A DNA stretch of 64,000 bases from Streptomyces werraensis (GTDB taxonomy: Bacteria > Actinomycetota > Actinomycetes > Streptomycetales > Streptomycetaceae): the NCBI GenBank assembly GCA_014656175.1, contig BNBX01000014.1, forward strand, positions 62,001 to 126,000, given 5' to 3'. Of the stretch, positions 59,828 to 64,000 are shown piece after piece. The notes under the pieces are model-generated. The model had not been told where the DNA came from. It worked only from the letters and a program-made list of their open reading frames with translations, and made no database searches. Position numbers and translations under genes: made by a program. The first letter of the stretch is position 1. Each line of letters opens with the position of its first letter.

Positions 59828-61777
59828 ATGTCCGCAGTACCCGAGACCCCCGCGGCCCCGTCCCGGCCGACCGTCACCGAACGGGAGGCCCGGCAGGTCG
59901 CCGAGGCGGCGAGGGAGCAGGACTGGCGCAAGCCCAGCTTCGCCAAGGAACTGTTCCTCGGACGCTTCCAGCTCGACCTCATCCACCCCCACCCGCTGCC
60001 CGCCGACGAGGACGTCCGGCGCGGCGAGGAGTTCCTCGCCAAGCTGCGCGACTTCTGCGGGACGAAGGTCGACGGCGCCCTGATCGAGCGCGAGGCGCGC
60101 ATCCCCGACGAGGTGATCAACGGGCTCAAGGAGCTCGGCGCCCTCGGCATGAAGATCGACACCAAGTACGGCGGCCTCGGCCTCACCCAGGTGTACTACA
60201 ACAAGGCCCTCGCCCTGGTGGGCTCCGCCAGCCCCGCCATCGGCGCGCTGCTCTCCGCGCACCAGTCGATCGGCGTCCCCCAGCCGCTGAAGATCTTCGG
60301 CACGCGCGAGCAGAAGGAGACCTTCCTGCCGCGCTGCGCCCGTACCGACATCTCCGCCTTCCTCCTCACCGAGCCCGACGTCGGCTCCGACCCGGCCCGC
60401 CTCGCCACCACCGCCGTGCCGGACGGTGACGACTACGTCCTCGACGGCGTGAAGCTGTGGACCACCAACGGCGTGGTCGCCGACCTGCTCGTCGTCATGG
60501 CCCGCGTCCCGAGGTCCGAGGGACACCGGGGCGGCATCACCGCCTTCGTGGTGGAGGCGGACTCCGAGGGCGTCACCGTGGAGAACCGCAACGCCTTCAT
60601 GGGCCTGCGCGGCCTGGAGAACGGCGTCACCCGCTTCCACCGGGTCCGCGTCCCCGCCTCCCACCGCATCGGCGAGGAGGGCCAGGGTCTGAAGATCGCC
60701 CTCACCACGCTCAACACCGGACGGCTCTCCCTGCCCGCGATGTGCGTCGGCGCCGGCAAGTGGTGCCTGAAGATCGCCCGCGAGTGGTCCGCCGAGCGCG
60801 AGCAGTGGGGCAAGCCGGTGGCCCTGCACGAGGCCGTCGGCTCGAAGATCGCGTTCATCGCGGCGACCACCTTCGCCCTGGAGGCCGTGGTCGACCTCTC
60901 CTCGCAGATGGCCGACGAGGACCGCAACGACATCCGCATCGAGGCCGCCCTCGCCAAGCTCTACGGCTCCGAGATGGCCTGGCTGATGGCCGACGAACTG
61001 GTCCAGATCCGCGGCGGCCGCGGCTTCGAGACCGCCGACTCGCTGCGCGCCCGCGGCGAACGCGCCGTTCCCGCCGAGCAGATGCTGCGCGACCTGCGCA
61101 TCAACCGCATCTTCGAGGGCTCCACCGAGATCATGCACCTGCTGATCGCGCGCGAGGCCGTCGACGCCCACCTGTCCGTCGCCGGCGACCTCATCGACCC
61201 CGACAAGACCCTCGGCGACAAGGCGAGGGCGGGAGCGAGCGCGGGCGCCTTCTACGCCAGGTGGCTGCCGAAGCTGGTCGCCGGACCCGGACAGCTCCCG
61301 GGCACCTACGGCGAGTTCAAGCACGGCATCGACCTGTCCCCGCACCTGCGCTACGTGGAGCGCGCCTCCCGCAAGCTGGCCCGCTCCACCTTCTACGCCA
61401 TGTCCCGCTGGCAGGGACGGATGGAGACCAAGCAGGGCTTCCTCGGCCGGATCGTCGACATCGGCGCCGAACTGTTCGCCATGAGCGCCGCCTGCGTCCG
61501 CGCGGAGCTGCTGCGCAGCCGCGGCGACCACGGCCGCGAGGCCTACCAGCTCGCCGACGCCTTCTGCCGTCAGGCCCGGCTGCGCGTCGAGGAACTGTTC
61601 GGCCGGCTCTGGAGCAACACCGACGACCTCGACCGCAAGGTCGTGAAGAACGTCCTCGGCGGCTCCTACACCTGGCTGGAGGACGGCGTGATCGACCCCT
61701 CCGGCGACGGCCCCTGGATCGCCGACGCCACCCCGGGCGAGAGCACCCGGGAGAACGTCCGCCGTCCGATCCGCTGA
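59828..61777 (+). CDS. Acyl-CoA dehydrogenase, long (FadE-like) form
   Basis: 649 aa from ATG 59828, with GAGGTG six bases upstream; an in-frame GTG at 59819 is part of that site. FAD-dependent alpha,beta-dehydrogenation of acyl-CoA. Motifs: ALGMKIDTKYGGLGLTQVYY, FLLTEPDVGSDPA, DGVKLWTTNGVVADLLVVMAR, FMGLRGLENGVTRFHRVRVP, EQWGKPVALHEAVGSKIA and the FAD/dimer segment QIRGGRGFETADS followed by RINRIFEGSTEIM. The C-terminal 200 residues are extra helices found in larger members of the family. A GC-rich hairpin (61844-61850/61862-61868) follows the gene. No beta-oxidation partner is adjacent. Confidence 0.9.
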   Translation: MSAVPETPAAPSRPTVTEREARQVAEAAREQDWRKPSFAKELFLGRFQLDLIHPHPLPADEDVRRGEEFLAKLRDFCGTKVDGALIEREARIPDEVINGLKELGALGMKIDTKYGGLGLTQVYYNKALALVGSASPAIGALLSAHQSIGVPQPLKIFGTREQKETFLPRCARTDISAFLLTEPDVGSDPARLATTAVPDGDDYVLDGVKLWTTNGVVADLLVVMARVPRSEGHRGGITAFVVEADSEGVTVENRNAFMGLRGLENGVTRFHRVRVPASHRIGEEGQGLKIALTTLNTGRLSLPAMCVGAGKWCLKIAREWSAEREQWGKPVALHEAVGSKIAFIAATTFALEAVVDLSSQMADEDRNDIRIEAALAKLYGSEMAWLMADELVQIRGGRGFETADSLRARGERAVPAEQMLRDLRINRIFEGSTEIMHLLIAREAVDAHLSVAGDLIDPDKTLGDKARAGASAGAFYARWLPKLVAGPGQLPGTYGEFKHGIDLSPHLRYVERASRKLARSTFYAMSRWQGRMETKQGFLGRIVDIGAELFAMSAACVRAELLRSRGDHGREAYQLADAFCRQARLRVEELFGRLWSNTDDLDRKVVKNVLGGSYTWLEDGVIDPSGDGPWIADATPGESTRENVRRPIR

Positions 61778-61901
61778 GCGGCCCGGGGAGGGGCCGGCCA
61801 CGGCGCGCGTCCCCTCCCTCCGCTCCCCGCGCACCGCGGACACGCCCCCGGGGTACCGGGGCGGGGGCCCGACGGCCGCCCCGACCGGACACAATGGGCC
61901 C

Positions 61902-63164
61902 ATGACCGACGCTCCAGCCCCCCTCGCCGACCCGCACCTGGTGTACGACCCCGTCGCGGGAGACGGCCCCAAGGACGTGGTGATCCTCGGCTCCACCGGG
62001 TCGATCGGCACCCAGGCCATCGACCTCGTGCTGCGCAACCCCGACCGCTTCCGGGTCACCGCCCTGTCCGCCAACGGCGGCCGGGTCGCCCTCCTCGCCG
62101 AGCAGGCGCACCGCCTGCGGGTGCGCACGGTCGCCGTCGCCCGCGAGGACGTCGTGCCGGAGCTGCGCGAGGCACTGTCCGCGCGGTACGGCGCGGGGGA
62201 GCCGCTGCCGGAGATCCTCGCCGGACCCGACGCGGCCACCCAGGCCGCCGCCTCCGACTGCCACACCGTCCTGAACGGCATCACCGGCTCCATCGGGCTC
62301 GCCCCGACCCTCGCCGCCCTGGAGGCCGGCCGCACCCTCGCCCTCGCCAACAAGGAGTCGCTCATCGTCGGCGGCCCGCTGGTGAAGGCGCTGGCCAAGC
62401 CCGGTCAGATCATCCCGGTGGACTCCGAGCACGCGGCGCTGTTCCAGGCGCTGGCCGCCGGCACCCGCGCCGACGTCCGCAAGCTGGTCGTCACCGCCTC
62501 CGGCGGGCCCTTCCGCGGCCGCACCCGGCGGGAACTGGCGGCGGTCACCGTCCAGGACGCCCTCGCCCACCCCACCTGGGCCATGGGCCCGGTCATCACG
62601 ATCAACTCCGCGACCCTCGTCAACAAGGGCCTGGAGGTCATCGAGGCGCACCTCCTCTACGACATTCCCTTCGACCGCATTGAGGTGGTCGTGCATCCCC
62701 AGTCGTATGTCCACTCGATGGTTGAGTTCACGGACGGATCGACACTGGCCCAGGCGACGCCCCCAGACATGCGGGGCCCCATCGCCATCGGCCTCGGCTG
62801 GCCCGAACGGGTCCCCGACGCGGCCCCGGTCTTCGACTGGAGCAAGGCGTCCACCTGGGAGTTCTTCCCCCTTGACAACGAGGCCTTCCCCTCGGTGAAC
62901 CTCGCCCGGCACGTCGGCGAACTCGCGGGGACCGCCCCTGCGGTGTTCAATGCCGCGAACGAGGAGTGCGTCGAGGCCTTCCGCACCGGCGCGCTGCCGT
63001 TCCTCGGCATCATCGACACGGTCACCCGGGTGGTCGAGGAACACGGAACGCCCGCCACGGGAACCTCACTGACCGTGCCGGACGTCCTCGAAGCGGAGAC
63101 CTGGGCCCGTGCGCGGGCCCGCGAACTGACAGCCCGGACGGCGAGCGCGGAGGCGCGTGCATGA
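61902..63164 (+). CDS. dxr: 1-deoxy-D-xylulose-5-phosphate reductoisomerase
   Basis: 420 aa. Second step of the MEP pathway for isoprenoid precursors, using NADPH and a divalent metal; target of fosmidomycin. Motifs: VVILGSTGSIGTQAIDLV (NADPH), ANKESLIVGG, PVDSEHAALFQAL with metal Asp and Glu, SGGPFRGRT, INSATLVNKGLEVIEAHLLY and HPQSYVHSMVEF. A CACAAT -10-like box at 61890-61895 places the start at about the ATG with no ribosome-binding site, so a leaderless message is possible. Overlaps the next gene by ATGA. Confidence 0.97.
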   Translation: MTDAPAPLADPHLVYDPVAGDGPKDVVILGSTGSIGTQAIDLVLRNPDRFRVTALSANGGRVALLAEQAHRLRVRTVAVAREDVVPELREALSARYGAGEPLPEILAGPDAATQAAASDCHTVLNGITGSIGLAPTLAALEAGRTLALANKESLIVGGPLVKALAKPGQIIPVDSEHAALFQALAAGTRADVRKLVVTASGGPFRGRTRRELAAVTVQDALAHPTWAMGPVITINSATLVNKGLEVIEAHLLYDIPFDRIEVVVHPQSYVHSMVEFTDGSTLAQATPPDMRGPIAIGLGWPERVPDAAPVFDWSKASTWEFFPLDNEAFPSVNLARHVGELAGTAPAVFNAANEECVEAFRTGALPFLGIIDTVTRVVEEHGTPATGTSLTVPDVLEAETWARARARELTARTASAEARA

Positions 63165-64000
63165 CGACCCTGATGTTCATCCTCGGCATAGTCGTCTTCG
63201 CGGCCGGCCTGCTGTTCTCCATCGCCTGGCACGAACTGGGGCACCTGTCCACGGCCAAGATGTTCGGCATCCGCGTGCCGCAGTACATGGTCGGCTTCGG
63301 CCCGACCATCTGGTCGCGGCAGAAGGGCGAGACCGAGTACGGCGTCAAGGCGATCCCGTTCGGCGGTTACATCCGCATGATCGGCATGTTCCCGCCGGGC
63401 CCGGACGGGAAGCTGGAGGCCCGCTCCACCTCACCGTGGCGCGGCATGATCGAGGACGCCCGCTCCGCCGCCTTCGAGGAACTGCGGCCCGGCGACGAGA
63501 AGCGCCTGTTCTACACGCGCAAGCCGTGGAAGCGGGTCGTCGTCATGTTCGCCGGCCCGTTCATGAACCTGGTCCTCGCGGTCGTGCTGTTCCTCATCGT
63601 GCTGATGGGCTTCGGCATCCAGCAGCAGACCACCACCGTCAGCTCGGTCTCCCAGTGCGTGATCTCGCAGAGCGAGAAGCGCGACGACTGCCGGACGTCC
63701 GACCCGCAGTCGCCGGCCGCCGCGGCCGGCATGAAGGCCAAGGACAAGATCGTCGCCTTCGACGGGGTCCGCACCGACGACTGGGGCAAGCTGTCCGACC
63801 TCATCCGCGACAGCGCCGGCAAGAGCGTGCCGATCGTCGTGGAGCGCGACGGCAAGGAGGTGACGCTGCAGGCCACCATCGCCACCAACATGGTCGCGAA
63901 GAAGGACGGCGACGGCGCCTATGTCGAAGGCGAGTACGTGAAGGCCGGCTTCCTCGGCTTCAGCGCCGCCACCGGCGTCGTCAAGCAGGACTTCGGCGAG
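63161..64000 (+). CDS. Site-2 intramembrane metalloprotease (RseP/RIP family), 3' end outside the window
   Basis: 280 residues visible; the gene runs off the right edge. The first membrane helix carries the zinc motif HELGH (His24, Glu25, His28) and is followed by GFGPTIWSRQKGETEYGVKAIPFGGYIRM. A second helix (MFAGPFMNLVLAVVLFLIVLMGF) and a PDZ-like domain (AAGMKAKDKIVAFDGVRTDDWGKLS) come next. Such proteases cut membrane-anchored anti-sigma factors or other substrates. The four-base overlap with dxr is conserved in actinobacteria, usually followed by ispG (gcpE). Confidence 0.95.
   Translation, partial: MTTLMFILGIVVFAAGLLFSIAWHELGHLSTAKMFGIRVPQYMVGFGPTIWSRQKGETEYGVKAIPFGGYIRMIGMFPPGPDGKLEARSTSPWRGMIEDARSAAFEELRPGDEKRLFYTRKPWKRVVVMFAGPFMNLVLAVVLFLIVLMGFGIQQQTTTVSSVSQCVISQSEKRDDCRTSDPQSPAAAAGMKAKDKIVAFDGVRTDDWGKLSDLIRDSAGKSVPIVVERDGKEVTLQATIATNMVAKKDGDGAYVEGEYVKAGFLGFSAATGVVKQDFGE

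Overview
The window is a high-GC actinobacterial chromosome segment, almost certainly from a Streptomyces. The evidence is the sporulation sigma factor gene whiG, very strong G/C at third codon positions, frequent GTG starts, Streptomyces-style promoters (TTGaca / TAgggT) and a DasR-type operator before a chitinase. From memory, the gene order dprA-whiG-rpsB-tsf-pyrH-frr-cdsA ... dxr-rseP matches the SCO5620-SCO5695 part of S. coelicolor. It is core-arm chromosome with a few accessory inserts. It is not a plasmid or phage, and no rRNA, tRNA or CRISPR array was seen.

Layout. 1-3.2 kb: the 3' part of dprA with a translated minisatellite at its N-terminal side, then whiG and a TetR regulator. 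3.3-8.9 kb: a degenerate LytM (M23) protein facing the translation/cell-growth block rpsB, tsf, pyrH, frr, cdsA, with hairpins in the rpsB-tsf and tsf-pyrH gaps. 9-10.5 kb: a small accessory gap (cupin, DUF6193-like gene, a frame-broken relic). 10.6-15.7 kb: rlmN, then a TPP riboswitch and terminator in front of thiBPQ (thiamine import). 15.7-20.4 kb: DinB/MDMPI-type protein, LAXTG sortase substrate, VOC protein and an ABC exporter pair. 20.4-46.4 kb: an amine catabolism neighbourhood with two class III aminotransferases, three aldehyde dehydrogenases, a PotABCD-like polyamine importer, a PuuB-like oxidase, and Lrp and PucR regulators. Interspersed are a small membrane protein pair, GDPD, adenosine deaminase, a DUF4190 protein, a NADAR protein, a secreted GH18 chitinase, PAP2 phosphatase and a VirD4-like ATPase. 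46.4-59.6 kb: a glycan-utilisation locus (GH3, CUT1 ABC importer, GH42, GH95, secreted GH12, LacI regulator). 59.8-64 kb: acyl-CoA dehydrogenase, dxr and the start of rseP.

How the parts work together. The amine genes can be read as a route from imported putrescine/spermidine to GABA and on to succinate semialdehyde, with separate regulators for separate branches. The sugar locus reads as secreted GH12 cutting a beta-glucan (xyloglucan is the best guess), import by the ABC system, and intracellular trimming by GH95 (fucose), GH42 (galactose) and GH3 (glucose/xylose). Four copies of one palindrome (core GAAGCGCTTC) mark it as one LacI regulon: one before GH3, one before the ABC operon and two before lacI itself. 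A perfect hairpin between the importer and hydrolase genes may set their ratio.
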